A stretch of 64,000 bases of DNA, taken from contig OX422222.1 of the NCBI GenBank assembly GCA_949130495.1, forward strand, positions 271,612,109 through 271,676,108. The letters run 5' to 3'. Position 1 is the stretch's first letter; each line of letters opens with the position of its first letter. The notes beneath the pieces are model-generated. The model was given only the letters and a program-made list of their open reading frames with translations. It had not been told where the DNA came from and searched no databases. This DNA comes from Sambucus nigra (lineage: Eukaryota > Streptophyta > Magnoliopsida > Dipsacales > Adoxaceae). This document shows, one piece after another, positions 21,882 through 34,517 of the stretch. Both the position numbers and the translations under genes were made by a program.

Positions 21882-22430
21882 TGTTGATGTAAAAAACTAG
21901 ATTCGATCTAATTATTTTAATCACAGATAAAAATGAATAAATAAATATAAGACAATGGATTTTTAAAGTGGTTCAACCTTAGGAGAATGGCCTACGTCCA
22001 CTATTTTTGTATTGCTGACTGTTTGCCTAGAATTCTCGATAATAGGTTTACCAAGAGATCCAGAGTCCCCTTCTAATGAGGAGGTTATAATGTATTTATA
22101 GCCTTGAGGTTGTAAAGGTGAAAGGACAATGCACTGTTATCTAGTAGATATATACATCTGTACGATAATAATGAGCATTTAATGTGCAGTTGTCCTTTAA
22201 TTCTCTTGATTTGGATGCTTTGCACGCTAAGTAGCTCGAACCACCTGAGTTTCTCGGCACGCTTAAGTTACTCGGAGCCTTGAGTTCCTCGGTATGATTG
22301 AGTTGCTCGGGGCTCTTGAGTAGCTTAGTGACAGTATGTTATCCGTTGGAAGTATTTGTAATTGCCATGTAGGTTGACACATGTCTTCAAGTGAGTGGTC
22401 CACATCAGCAAACTAAATTTGGTATCAACA
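21882..22430 (-). repeat. 5' LTR of Tat-1
   Basis: 549 bp, minus strand, from TGTTGATACCAAATTTAG to TTTTTTACATCAACA. A TATA box (TATAAATA on the minus strand) lies at 22093-22100. Repeated GAGTTGCTCGG-like motifs fill U3. Confidence 0.92.
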
Positions 22431-23418
22431 CGCATTATGTTATCTTGCAGGGATTTGGTTTGGAGGATTGGGTGCAAGGCAATGTTGGAAGAGACTAACC
22501 CCTTTAGGTCACTTAGGCAAAACCTTGGATTACAAAACACTGCTTAGTAGCCTCTCGAGATACCATATCTGGGAACCCACTCGAGGGTCACCACTCTTAA
22601 AAAATTGTCTAGAAACTTAAAACATTGGTATTTACATACATCACAAGTTGCTCAAGCAATCATTAGTCAATAAACCTTCAATTCGATAAACTACCCTTTT
22701 GGAGTGATGTGACATCACATCCTCTGCAAGTTACTGCTTACCAACCCATTGACGTCAGCATGTCTGACATTCAGGAACTCGATAAAATAACAATCAAGTG
22801 AAAATATACCTAAGATGATAAGTCCATAGCTGATACATCACGTCCTATTTAATGTTATCATAACTCTGAGAGTCCAAATAGTGTTCCCGCTAAAATATCA
22901 TATCAAGCTCATTTAATGCAATATCTTTGGCATTAAATGCACAAGACGAATGGCATTAAAATGGGTCAGACGCATTTAATATAGTAAGGTCATTAGAATG
23001 ATATTGCTCTCCTATAAATACATCCAAAGTTATATTATTTAGGGATCGTACTTTTCTAGCCCAGAACTGCTGCCAAAATACTTCTAGACAAGAGAGTTTA
23101 TCGTGAGAACATTTATTATGTGACCAACCTCATTTACTCCATTTGTGTTTAAGGTTACTGCCTTGCTTTCATTTCACTAAAGGTGCTTTCTCCTACTCCC
23201 TCCAATCAAGTAAACTGTGGGATCCTTTCATTGATTATTTAATTATAGCATTTATGTTGTAAGAACATATTTAATACAAGAGTTTTATACATTGAATGTG
23301 CCGACTTGAGACTTGTATCTATTATTTTTTATGTTTGTTTCGAGGCCCTAATAATCATCCCGATGAGGGGTTACACCTCCCTTGATATTAGTATCATTTT
23401 AAGAACTCACATCCTACA
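22431..23418 (+). repeat. Truncated 5' LTR of a Tat-2-type element
   Basis: Starts abruptly beside the Tat-1 LTR. The block GGATTTGGTTTGGAGGATTG...AAGGCAATGTTGG aligns with the solo LTR at 49984-51154 (reverse strand) and with 58500-58560. A TATA box TATAAATA lies at 23013-23020. The end ACTCACATCCTACA at 23418 matches the GACTCCCCTCTTACA end at 59416. The LTR start is missing, presumably removed by Tat-1. Confidence 0.6.
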
Positions 23419-23606
23419 AGCAGGAAAGGCATTAGCCGTGGAACCACGATCACTATTACTAGATGACTCAGCTTGAGTAAGAAATTGTGGAGATAACATA
23501 ATAGCATAGGAGGGAACAAATTGAGAGTTAAGTGTTACAACAGGTTCCCTAGAAGCCTGTAGAGAAATGACGACAATAGTTAAATGAAATATTTTGGCTT
23601 TCTTCC

Positions 23607-23845
23607 TAAGTCACCAAGCAGGTGTGAGATTTGAGTTGAAAAATCTTAGCAATTTCTAAGTCATCAAGTAGTTATGAGATTTGAGTTAAAAATATTATCA
23701 AATATTTTTCTAAGTCACTAAGTCAGTGTGAGATTTGAGTTAAAAAAATCTTATCAAATATTTTCACTAAGTCACCAAGTAGGTGTGAGATTTTAGTTAA
23801 AACATTAGCAAATATTTTTCTAAATCACCATCCAGGTATGATCTT
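23607..23845 (+). repeat. 53-57-bp tandem repeat, about 4.5 copies
   Basis: Units begin AAGTCACCAAG and contain GGTGTGAGATTTGAGTTAAA then ATCAAATATTTTTCT. Lengths vary between copies. Its place between LTR and antisense gene resembles the 3' repeats of Tat elements. Confidence 0.85.
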
Positions 23846-24599
23846 TGTTTGTTTTATTTGTACGGGTATGTTTTCAAACATCTTATAGGAAACTAAAATA
23901 TACCCCAAGAGCTTAATCACGGTCAATTGGAGTTGAGGGAGTGCTAGCTTCCCTAGCTTTATCGGCATGACTTTATCTAAAAGGAGCTTCTTCTTGGGAT
24001 GGAAAGGGAATTCGAGCTTCCACGGGCACGAGAGACAAGTTAGACACAGGTTCTACCAATGAAGCAACAATATTAAAATGGGAAGAGGTAACACCTAATG
24101 ATAGTAGGGGAACCTCAAGCCCAGAAGTGGTTGAACCACTCTGGGACAGATGTATCAATAAGAAGAAATTAGCTAAAAGTTAACACTGGCTATTACCTCT
24201 TCAAAGGCCTCTCATGGAATTCGACTTACAATTGGCCCCATGAGTGGGAAAGAAGGAAGGGATTCGTTGAGTGCTTTGATGATGATCACAACATCCACCT
24301 GAATAAAAAAAATACATACAACAATTGATTATTATCAACTAAACAACTTGAGGAAATGTACTTCGAAAGTTTTGGAAAAAGATAAGTTATCTTTAGTAGA
24401 TGGGGGCTTTTCTATGTTGAACTTAAAGAAATAAGAGGAGGTAACTCTTTTGGGGGGGGGTCTGTGTCGTACCTAAAGAAAATTTAACTTCCATCACGGA
24501 GTTGTTCGTAATTCCCAGCTCACTAGGAGGAAACTTATTAATTGGGGGTAGATTGGTGGGGTTTTGAGCCACTCCCTAACCCGTTTGAGCTGAGATGGC

Positions 24600-26154
24600 T
24601 AAAATTTGTTAAGTCGCTTGAAAAATGCATCACCTTTTCTAATTTGTTGTGGAATTATGAGTTGAGCATTTAGATCCTCGCAAAGTACTACAATAATGGT
24701 AGTTATAAAGTCTGGGCAAACGTGAGAGAGTTTTTTTGACATTATGTCTCTGATAAATCTTAAAGGGAACACTTTAATCATACTCAAACTGATGGGCGCA
24801 ACGATTGGCTTTGTATGTCTCAATTAAAACTCCCCAGTCAATGAACGAGGGAATATGCCCAAGGGAACACAACAACCAGAGTAGTCTTCTTTGTGATCAC
24901 CTTTTTAGTCACCGTTTCAACAGTGTGATTGGGCTCAGTGAAGAATGTCCAAGTGTGGGCTTCAGTTTTCCCATCATAAGTCCTAGAGATAAAGAATGAG
25001 TATTTGTCAAGAAAATAGAGTATATATTTCCTAATTTGATTCTTATTCTAATGAAGTAACCTGTGGGGTCTTATAGAAGAGGGAACAATGGGACTCTGCG
25101 AAGGAGAAATGTCGAGGAATTTTGTATAAAGAAAATAGGTCAGAAGAATTGTGTTGGAAAAGTTTGAAACATTATACCTTCCCAGGGAATGTTCCATGAC
25201 AAGGTGGGTTCTATCCAACCATGTGTAGATAGACCACAAAGTAATATCAATGAGAGGGAGATTAACGCCACGAGCAAGCCTCACAACGATGTTTATCATA
25301 TCCCTTCGTGGTTGATCGTTGGGCTTGCTTGGAAGTAGAAAGCAGGAGAGAACGCACAGGATGTAAGTAGCTAACTCTAAGGGGAAATCCTTACCTTCAC
25401 TATAGGTAACCTTAGGAATGTTACTTTGGGCGTGTTCAACTTGGGTGAGTTTAAGGGGAATATAGAAATAATGGTTGATAAGTTGGGTGAAAGTGGATTT
25501 GTTTAAGTCCCCAATACAATCACGACAGATCTTATCTAAAGTGGCTCGAGCAGCAGTCTCATCGACATCCAAAGCCTCATCATCAAAAGTGGAAACCGCA
25601 TTGGGATCAAGTCCCAGCAGCTCACAAACGTCATCTAGGGTGATTGTGAATTTACCCCAAGCAGCGATAAATGTGTGGGATATTATGTTCCAATGAGATA
25701 AAAGTAGTTGAAGCGCCACATTATGTTTGGACAACGTGAAGTCTTTAAACCAAAAGGAATAATCAATGCCTACCTTCTTGAGTATGGTTGAATAGGTTGC
25801 TTGAATGTAGTTGGGCTAGGATGTGCACCCTTTTAGGTGACCTCCAAACCCCTTAAAGTCAATGTGTGAACATGGAAAGTACCCACAATCCAAATAAAAA
25901 TACAAAGTTCCTTCTAGGGATAAGTAACCCAAAGTTTGTCCATCCTCAAATTCATCACCCAATGTAAAGGCCTCAGTTTTGGCATTTAGTTGCCCCAAAA
26001 AAGCCTTACACTCATCCTTAAAATTATCTCATTTTTTAAAGTAAGGAGCGTGATGGTATGGTTGAAGTTGTGCCTGATGTACCATCATTTCAGCCCCTAG
26101 GTCTTGACCAAAAACTTGGTTGGAGATCTCTAGTTGATGGCTGGAAGAGGCCAT
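24600..26154 (-). pseudogene. Plant mobile domain (PMD) protein of Tat-2 element, spliced
   Basis: Minus strand, start at the ATG at 26154 (MASSSHQLEISNQVFGQDL). Conserved PMD blocks: SFWFKDFTLSKHNVALQLL, WGKFTITLDDVCELLGLDP and a later WSIYTWLDRTHLV. An intron at 24983-25060 joins ACCCCACAG to GACTTATGATGGG, keeping the frame through YDGKTEAHTWTFFTEPNHT. Defects: TGA at codon 42, TAG near 25815, a stop near 24838 and a later frameshift. PMD proteins include the Arabidopsis MAIN/MAIL family and retrotransposon-borne copies. Here it is antisense to the LTR orientation, the same arrangement as in Tat-1. Confidence 0.8.
24983..25060 (-). other. Intron in the PMD gene (78 bp, GT-AG)
   Basis: On the minus strand CAG|GTTACTTC opens and TTTATCTCTAG closes the intron. 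Splicing keeps the reading frame and removes in-frame stops. Confidence 0.6.
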
Positions 26155-26740
26155 GGGTGAATGTGAAGAGGTTTTGATGGATGATAATACGCAAAAATAC
26201 TATAGAGAATGAGAGAAAGAGAGAAAGGAGTCGGAGATGGAGTTTCACGACGATAAATAGGTGGTTTACAGGGCAAAAAGCACGTTCTCTCTATAAAAAA
26301 GCTCAAGCTCTAAGAACGAAAATGTTAGAAGTACATATAGCAAAGTGAAGAAGAAACGTTTAAGTTTTACGTTAAGAGGATATATGCGTTTGAAAGACAA
26401 GTTGGCATTTTGATTTCCCGCATGGGAATTTTAAAAGGCATGATGGCAGCTAGAGAAATAAGGCTAGCATAGTTAATCTTAACAAGCCCCGTGGCACTTC
26501 AGTGATGAAGGTATCAGATAATTAGACGTCAGTATTAATTGATGGCAAGCGCGAAAAAGGAGGTAGCTTTTTTATAAAGGAATATTTTCACAGTTTTTTT
26601 AAGGAATTAGGTGTTTGAAATTCAAATTCAACTAAGTGCCCTCGTTGGAAGTTTACCCGGGCCATATCTGTGTGTGGACACACAAGATAAGGTTTGTTAA
26701 AATAGAGGTTTATCGACTTGAGATGTTTAATACATACATT
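26155..26740. other. Non-coding stretch between the PMD gene and CACTA-1
   Basis: Leader-like region upstream of the PMD start with GAGAGAAAGAGAG purine runs near 26205. No reading frame or RNA gene is seen. Confidence 0.6.
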
Positions 26741-26754
26741 CACTACATCAAAAT

Positions 26755-27045
26755 AGTTGACTTGTCACGGTCTTTGACAGTGACAAGTCCAGCTTGTCAA
26801 GGTCTTTGACCATGACAAGTCTGGGGGTGACAACTTCTTTATCACGAACTTATCACGATCAAAGACCGTGACAAGTTCATTAGACTTGTCACAGTCCTGT
26901 CAAAGTCTTTGACCTTGATAAGTTTTATCATGATCGAAGATCGTGATAAGTCCGTAATAAAACCAAAAAATTATCACGATCAAAGACCATGACAAGTTTC
27001 TTTGTCAAGGACTTATCACGGTCTTTGACCGTGATAATTTTGGAC
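26755..27045. repeat. Left subterminal repeats of CACTA-1
   Basis: About a dozen copies, in both orientations, of motifs such as CTTGTCACGGTCTTTGAC and TTATCACGATCAAAGACC, many forming palindromes. In En/Spm such repeats are binding sites for the TNPA protein; that role is inferred here. Confidence 0.9.
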
Positions 27046-27416
27046 ATAATTTAAAAAAAATTATTTGGCAGTATGGTCACTGCCACTAACCCTGCCCCTA
27101 CCCCTGCCCCTGCCCAGCAGTATATTTATACCTCTTATATCATAATTATACCTGTCCAAACATCATATATCCAAATAAAATAGAAATAATATGCCAAATC
27201 ATGGTATATATAACCCATATCCAAATAAAATAGAAATACAAATGTCCATATCCAAAACAACATGTACCAAAATAAAAAAAAATACAAATACAATCCAATA
27301 TCCAAATAAAAAGGATAGAAATAATGTCATGAAGAAGGGTCTTGATCAAGTCGGAGGAGGAAGGAAGGCTACACGACATATGAACTGAGACACCCCTCAA
27401 TATGTTGAACGCCACA

Positions 27417-28879
27417 TTATTCGTGCAGCCACAAAGGTGATTTCTCCTTTCCGTTCACCACATGCATGATACGAACACTTGCCTTAATATTTTGGAGGGG
27501 ACGTCCATGAATCAACATACCCGGGCTAAAGCACAGGTCCCTCAACCCCCTCGCTATCAGCTCCCCATAACATATGTCGAGTAGAAATGCGTTTGGACAA
27601 TCAATTATTGACATAGGCCGCTCGATGGGGCTCGTGATAGGAAATGGATCATCATATGGCTTCGAGTCCGTATGTATCGACGATGAAGCAGTGATGTCCT
27701 CGTCCTCGTTTAACTCTACCTCCTTCCCTTTTCCCTTACCCTTGACCAACGAACGCTTCATGGAGGCATATATATCTAGTACCATCGCCTCCACCCTTGA
27801 TAGTTTATCATCATGGATGTCTACCTTATGTGTCAACCCGATGTTGCTAGTCTCCATTCCTATGATCCTCGACTTCCCCACCCACGAGCTCACCCCCTAG
27901 TCCTCCCCTTGCGATCCGTCCCAAGCACTTGGCTGAGTGCGTCCGTAGCCAAATATGCTTTTTCGGCATCAGAATGCAACTCATGCACTTCCTTAAGCAT
28001 TGCTTAAAAAGACAAAAAGTACACGATTAGTTAATTAAGTAAAAAAAAAATTATAGCGTAGTTAAAAAAAATTAACATTTATAACTTACAATGGTGGTTG
28101 CGACGTCTCAGGGCCACCTCCTTGTCCTTGTCCTTGCCCTTTTTCATTCGAATTGCCACATAGGCATCGATCCTATTTGGCTTACTCCCAGGGCCACTCC
28201 CCGTGTCCTGACATAAAATAACGCAGAATTAGTAAGAAATGCAAAGTAATGCTAAATTAGAATAACATAAGACTAAAATAAAAATAAAAATAAAAACTTA
28301 CCATCATGTGCTCCACCTCAGGGTAAGACGTCCGTTGGAGTAGTGCACATCCAACTTTTTCGCCCAGTTGTCCCTCTCCAATTGGCGAGATGCCAATTTC
28401 CGCTCATCGATCTCATTGTCAACAAACTTTTTCCACTGTGCCAATGAGATCGGCTCCTTCGGGGGGCGATGTCACGTACTCTCAGAATGGACTCCCAGGT
28501 CTTCCCAAAGCACCGTACCCGCATATTATTCTTGCACATCTTATATTGATCCCTCAATTGTTCCAATGTGGAGTCGCAGAGATGTGGGGACAGGCCGAAT
28601 TGTCCCTTTCATATAAATATAAACCAAAAAGAAAGTAAGTTTTAGCTGTTATAAATATAAATACACTACTTGTAGTGCCCCCCAGATGTTCATCTTAAGG
28701 TCAATAGGCACGACCCTCCAATTAGTGTACCCAGGGCCAACTATCGCCTTTAGCAACTCTAGCACTCTAGCCAATAATGTCGTATTATTCTCGATGATGG
28801 ACCCAAATTTGCCCTATTTTGGGGGCCTACTGGTCGAGGAGCCCTCGTTGCCTCCGCTAGCGAGCTTGGATGAAGTCAT
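27417..28879 (-). pseudogene. TNPA-like second gene of CACTA-1 (plant En/Spm transposase type)
   Basis: A minus-strand multi-exon gene starts at the ATG at 28879 (MTSSKLASGGNEGSSTSRPP then a stop). Exon 1 ends IDLKMNIWGALQ before a GTAGTG donor near 28672. Exon 2 (about 28606-28315) has DQYKMCKNNMRVRCFGKTW and, after a frameshift near 28470, EPISLAQWKKFVDNEIDERK. A following segment near 28200 gives SGPGSKPNRIDAYVAI, and the last open stretch (27893-27417) ends GMLIHGRPLQNIKASVRI. The order and composition resemble plant Transposase_24 proteins, which bind subterminal repeats. Exon limits are approximate. Confidence 0.5.
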
Positions 28880-28950
28880 TTTCTGCAAAAATTGTTATTA
28901 TTAGTACAAACATGTTTATGGACTTTGAATTAATGCTCAAATCCGATAAT

Positions 28951-29095
28951 AACAATACATACCAATTTTCAATATCAATTATACCAATACCAATACAAAT
29001 TTATACTAATTTATACCAATGCCAAATATAATTTACACACATGCACACTGCCCCCCCCCCCCCCTCCCCCCCACACACACACATACACTCCCGGG
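28951..29095. repeat. TACCAAT-rich and poly-C/CA low-complexity tract
   Basis: Irregular TATACCAAT repeats are followed by a C-only run at about 29051-29064 and a CA run. Similar TACCAAT repeats recur at 57127-57170 near the other end of the same element. Confidence 0.8.
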
Positions 29096-29267
29096 TCATG
29101 AACTTTGAATTAATGCTTAAATTTATTAAAATCCTAATTAACATATTCACTTGGTTATTACAAGTATTAAAATGATCGAGTACAAATGAATAAAAGGCAT
29201 TAAATTTTCGTCCGATAATAATAAAGCACTAGAATAATACAGCCACTGGTCATTACAAATCTAAAAA

Positions 29268-32200
29268 TTATTTCAAATTCGGGTTATCATAAAAAATGGA
29301 TTGATATTCGGTAGGAGTAGCCAAGTCATCCACACTATTGTTTAGACGCTTTGGCGCATGTAGGACGATTGACCACGGCTCGTTGTTGATATACTCAGAG
29401 TAAAATACTTTCTTAACCTTTTGAAAATCATAAACAAATGGCTCATCGCTCACGTGTTCATTGCTCTTAAACTTGGACAAGTCAACCATAATCAAATTGG
29501 TGCCAGAATAAACTTTACAAGCATTTTTAACCTCAACTCGTACCCAATCATAGTAAAATACAACCTCTTTGAAGCTTACATAGTACAATTAAAATAGATT
29601 TCGAATTGCACCATAGTAAATCATTTAAGCTTCAACGAGTTTTTTATCTTTTGCGCTCGCTTGAAAGAAAGTAAGAGCCTTGTATGAAATGCCCGAGTTC
29701 TATACATTTGTATTTTCCTCGTGCACCCTTACACCGAATATGTAGTCATTCAATCGATACTTTTTATACTCTTGTGCCATGAACAAGGGTCTAGTGAGTA
29801 GATCAGCAAGCCTTGATGTCGCATCACCCGTCTTTAAGAGCTGAGAATATAGATAAATTGATTAGGTTAGTTGTAAAGATTTCTTGTAATGTGACATTTA
29901 ATAACAACCATTTTCATTATAATTACCTCGTGTGACAACCACGGCCTAAATTCGCTGTGTGATTGTGCCATTGTTTTCATCTTTTATTGTTCTCACGGCC
30001 TTCATATTTTCTGCATAGATCGTGACGAATGTATTTCAAATCTTCGACGTCTTCAAGTGTGTCAAATAGATAACGAGCTACTTGCTCATGTTGAAAACTC
30101 ATTAATTTCACTCGTTTGCCCATCACATGACCACCCTTATCGACGAACTCATCATTGTCATCCACGTTGGTCGACATAGGCATATATTCCCGAGTGTAAA
30201 TTAATGACTCCACGGTGATGTATTCCTATGCAATTCATCCTTAAATGTATCGTGTATTCTTGACGTAAACTTTGAAAACTTTCATCATTCTTTCAAATGG
30301 ATACATCCATCGATGTCTAACTGGGCCTCAAAGACGTGCCTCGTCGCATAGGTGTACCAATAAGTGAACACTTATGTCAAAGAAAGATGGGGGAAAGTAC
30401 TTCTCCAAAACACAAATAGCTTCGTTCACCGCCAATTTTGCGGCCACTATGTAATCTCTATTGACTACCTTCTCACATAAAAGTGAGAAGCATATATTAA
30501 TTTGCATAATAGCCCTCCACAAATCCTTTTGCTTAGAGAAACAATGTTTAAACAATAGAGGAACCAATTGCATGATCACATGCCAATCGTGGGACTTACA
30601 CTTATGTAAATTATGGGTGGCATAATTCACAATCCTTTGCAAGTTGGACAAAAATTAAATGGAACTTTCAAATTATATATTGTGTCTAAAAGCACCCTCA
30701 TTTCCTCACTCGTCAAAATAAGCGCACCAAGGGGAATTATTGTCCTTCCCCTACTATCTTCTTTCAACCATAGTTGTGGCTTAAGTTCCAATGCTTTTAG
30801 GTCTTTTCGTGAATTTTCTCCATCCTTTGAATGACTCTACCCAAGTCATGTGTCCACAATATATTCAAAGATGTTCTTCTCTACGTACATCACATCCAAT
30901 ACATGGCGCACCAGGTTATTCTTCTATTAAGGCAAGTCAAATAAAATTAACCTCCTAGACCATGCCTTTCTTATCTCAGTTTCATTCCCAGTTAGGGTCT
31001 TCTTATGCTTGATATTCTTAACTTTAGGATTCCTACTTGGCATATTAGGGCCACAATTAGAAGATTTACTTTTAATTTTTGAGCCTAAAATTTTTCTCGA
31101 CGGTAGCCAATGTTCAACCCCGCTCGGTAAAAAATTGGAACCTTTGTAAAATCTATACATATGAGCGGGCGGTAAAAACCTCCTATGTCAATGGTATATA
31201 TTTTTTGAGCTAGTGGGGAGATAAAGAGATTCAGTCTTCTATCCATAAATGGTACACCCTAAATAACCATGTACTACACAACCGGATAATATCCCATAAG
31301 CTAGAAAATCATGAATTGCCCACATCAACATAGCTTTCAGCATAAACTCTTCTTTTCTAAAAGAGTCAAATGCTTGCACACCCTCTTCCCATAACTCATT
31401 TAATTCTTCTACCAAAGGATCCAGGGTAGACATCGATGTCCTCACTTGGTTCCTTTGTCCCAAATATCAACAAAGACGTCATTGAAAATTTAAGTCCCAT
31501 ACACTTTGAAGGGGGAGGTTGAGTGGGGCTAGGATCACTGACCATACACTCTGATTGAAGCTTATATTTTCAAATGGATTGAAATCATCTGTTGATATTG
31601 CCAAATGAATGTTATGCTGTTCTCGAGCAAAATCGGGATACACAAAACTCAACCTCTTCCAAGCTGTAGAATTAATAGGATGAAGCATGAGATTATTCCC
31701 TGCTTCTTTCCTGGCATGCCAGGTCATTGCCTCCGCTATCAATGGTACTTTGAAAAATCTCTATAATTGAGGTCCAACTGGAAAATATTTCAACACTTTT
31801 TGAGGAACTTTTGAGCTTGTGCCTTCCTTGCTAGTAGATTGGACATATATAGGTTCATTGCATACAGGACACCGATTGAGATTTTCATACTCCTTTCGGT
31901 ATAGTATGCAGTCATACACACAATCATGAATTGATTTATAATTCATTCCCAAACCTTACAAACTATTTTTCATAGTAGGATAGTTATTTGGAAGCATATT
32001 CTGCTTGGGTATCAAGCCCTTCACCTAATTCAAAATTCCCGTCACGCTATTGCTAGACAAACCATATTGGGTCTTCTAACTATGCAAACCAACCATGGCG
32101 TGTAAAGTTGCTTGATCTTTTATCACAATCAGAGTATAACGGCTGGCTCACCTTAAATTTTAAACTTTGGTAGTCATCGTCAACGTTTTATCCTGATATC

Positions 32201-32622
32201 TTCATGAGCACCTGAACCTTGTACATCGTCAGTGACCTCATTCTCTTCCACTTCATGAACTCCATACGCGTCATCAACTAAATCCACTAGCATACTATGA
32301 TCTACATTGTCATCCTCCCCTTGTACATCTATCCTAATTATTGAAGGTTATTGTGAAGGTTGCTCGGGAACAAAAGGAACTTTCGATTCCCCGTGAAAAA
32401 TCTAAATTCGATAACTATCTTATATACCCCATCTTAACAAATGTAGTTCAATTGTTTCCACTCAAACACCTTACTGTTCTTACACCTAGCACACGGACAC
32501 GAAAACTCTCCATCATTATGACATCTCTTTGTGTATTTCACAAATTCATTAGCATATCTGCGAAACACATCCCCTAGTCAATTTGTCTCATCCATCCACT
32601 CTTTGTATTTACAATAACCCAT
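29268..32622 (-). pseudogene. TNP2-type CACTA transposase (degraded)
   Basis: Minus strand from the ATG at 32622 (MGYCKYKEWMDETN then a stop). The N-terminal zinc-type Transpos_assoc region ends FSCPCARCKNSKVFEWKQ. The core (31952-31239) has CVYDCILYRKEYENLNRCPV, EAMTWHARKEAGNN, AISTDDFNPFENISFN and LDPLVEELNELWEEGVQAFD. DUF4218 is seen at 30651-30328 (KSHDWHVIMQLVPLLF, EKYFPPSFFDISVHLLVHL) and DUF4216 at 29588-29268 (KVFYSEYINNEPWSIVLHA). TNP2 cuts the element ends. Many stops and frameshifts separate the blocks, so this copy is inactive. Confidence 0.88.
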
Positions 32623-33083
32623 CACAGCTACTACAAATAATTACATATTATGGGTAAGAAGCGTATATTTGTCGATTAGCATAAACAAAAATGTGAATAT
32701 TTAGTTCCCATTAATATAAACAATCACCTATTGGATACGTACGCATAAGAACTAGAAGGCTAGTTTCCATACGTAAATTTATTTGTGCATTTAAATTCAA
32801 ATTCAATTTTAATTTGAAATTGAAATTAAAATTCAATTTATAATATTAATTCGTATTTCCTTCATCTTCTCTAAAGGGTGAGTGGTTCTATCCCATTTAA
32901 GACAACATATTTTTGTAATATACTTAACAGCTCGTGCACATTGTTCCAATTTGAGGAAAATTCGGCATCATATCACCATAGTTCTCCAAGTACACGACAT
33001 AGATTTACAAGGGAGATTGTTATTTTAATTTATCAATTGAAATAACACTTGACATCGCATCATCTAATATGTATCCAGAAAAC
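32623..33083. other. Non-coding CACTA-1 sequence left of the chromovirus
   Basis: AT-rich, with no coding motif. A 34-bp block TTGGATACGTACGCATAAGA...TAGT at 32731-32764 recurs at 56958-56992. Confidence 0.6.
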
Positions 33084-34479
33084 ATTAATGTAACACCCCG
33101 CCTAATTAAACCCCGGGTGATCAGTCCTAAATTAAATTAGAATAGGTTTCTCAGTTGGTTCATTCTTAGAATCACTGTCGAAACTTTTTAATTACTAACC
33201 ACCTAAGTGAAATTAGACTGGTGCCAAGGTTTATCTTTCAATAACTCAATGAAATACTAATGCAGAAATAAATAATTAACAATCACAAGCTAACTGAATA
33301 CAACCATCACATATAAATAAGATTTTGGCCGAATAAACAATCGGCTAAAATCCAACACAAAAGTAAATACAGATAAAATAAATATCAAGGTATCTGAAAT
33401 AAATACAAAATAAAATCGTGAGCAACGTGCTCGAATATCTTATAGAAAATCCCTATACTAGGAATAGAAGGAATAGAGGCGTCTATCCAAATCCTGCAAC
33501 ATCCACATATGCTGCAGCAATGAATCCCTGGAATGAATCAAGCCTGGCGTCCTTATGGCTGGATATCTAAAAGGTTTTGAAAATAATTTATAGCAAGGGT
33601 TAGAACCCAAAACGTTTTGAAAACATTTACCAAATGATTAACTTATAGTAATAAAATATGCATGAATGCGCTTCATATTTTAGATAGTGTCGCATTCCCT
33701 TGAGGATAGACTCACCCCTCAACTAATGTGCACACCTAACGCCTTCTTCATATCCCACCTAGTCATCTATCCCGAAACTAGATACTTGATATAACTCTTG
33801 TCAACCGCCCTACTCAATCCCGAGTAGTTTAAAAGCATGATTTATAAGTTATTTATCACCTTAACTTAGTTAATCATCTTCCTTGAAAGCCATATAACAC
33901 TCACTAGTTATATCAATAATACACTTTTCTCCATATATTTAAATTTCCCTTATATAATTATTCACCCCATTATATACGCACAATTATCTTATAACAACCA
34001 CACATGTTGAATGTGAATATAATCCATATATAATTAATACAATTCACTTCATGTATTTAATGACCCGTATATAACTATTTATCCCATTATATACGTATAA
34101 CTATATTACAACATTCACACATATGTTGAATATAAATATAACCCATCCCCCCGAGTAATAACTCACCGGATGTATTCTCTAAAGTGCTATCACACTATTT
34201 GTACTCGCATAACCTAGTTACCCCAAGTCAGAATCGCTCACTAACTTGGCCAAAAATATAAACATAATGGAGGCGGTCATATTCCTTCCCTGAAAGTGAG
34301 ATAAGCCCCTCAGACATATAACGGACGCTTTGACCTGGATATATACTCTTCCTACTCCTCAAGCTAGGGGATTCACCCACTACGCGCAACCTCCCTTGGT
34401 AGCACTAGAGTAGATGTATTAATAATATCTAACCACTGATATTTATAAGCACACACCATATATAAACTATCACACACCG

Positions 34480-34482
<3 letters not shown>

Positions 34483-34513
<31 letters not shown>
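34483..34513. repeat. (TA)n microsatellite
   Basis: An uninterrupted TA run inside the chromovirus 3' LTR. The matching site in the 5' LTR (about 55170-55190) has only a short TA run, so it expanded after insertion. Confidence 0.9.

Positions 34514-34517
<4 letters not shown>

Larger units (their letters stand above)
3882..22430 (-). mobile_element. Tat-lineage Ty3/Gypsy retrotransposon 'Tat-1' (decayed, nested insertion)
   Basis: Reading the minus strand from 22430: 5' LTR, primer-binding site, gag, protease, RT, RNase H, a second (archaeal-type) RNase H, integrase, a tandem-repeat 3' untranslated region, antisense extra genes, polypurine tract and a truncated 3' LTR. This order, the double RNase H and the extra genes between integrase and 3' LTR are hallmarks of the plant Tat lineage (which includes Ogre and Retand). 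Stops and frameshifts occur in every protein region, so the copy is not autonomous. A gag-only Copia element splits the second RNase H. The 3' LTR end is lost at 3882, so no TSD can be read. Confidence 0.9.
22431..26740 (+). mobile_element. Left part of a Tat-2-type element without gag-pol
   Basis: A 5' LTR remnant, a tandem repeat and an antisense plant mobile domain gene, interrupted at 26740 by CACTA-1 and resuming at 58104. No gag, RT or integrase motif is visible in 23419-26740. This is either an internal deletion derivative or a non-autonomous form. Confidence 0.5.
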
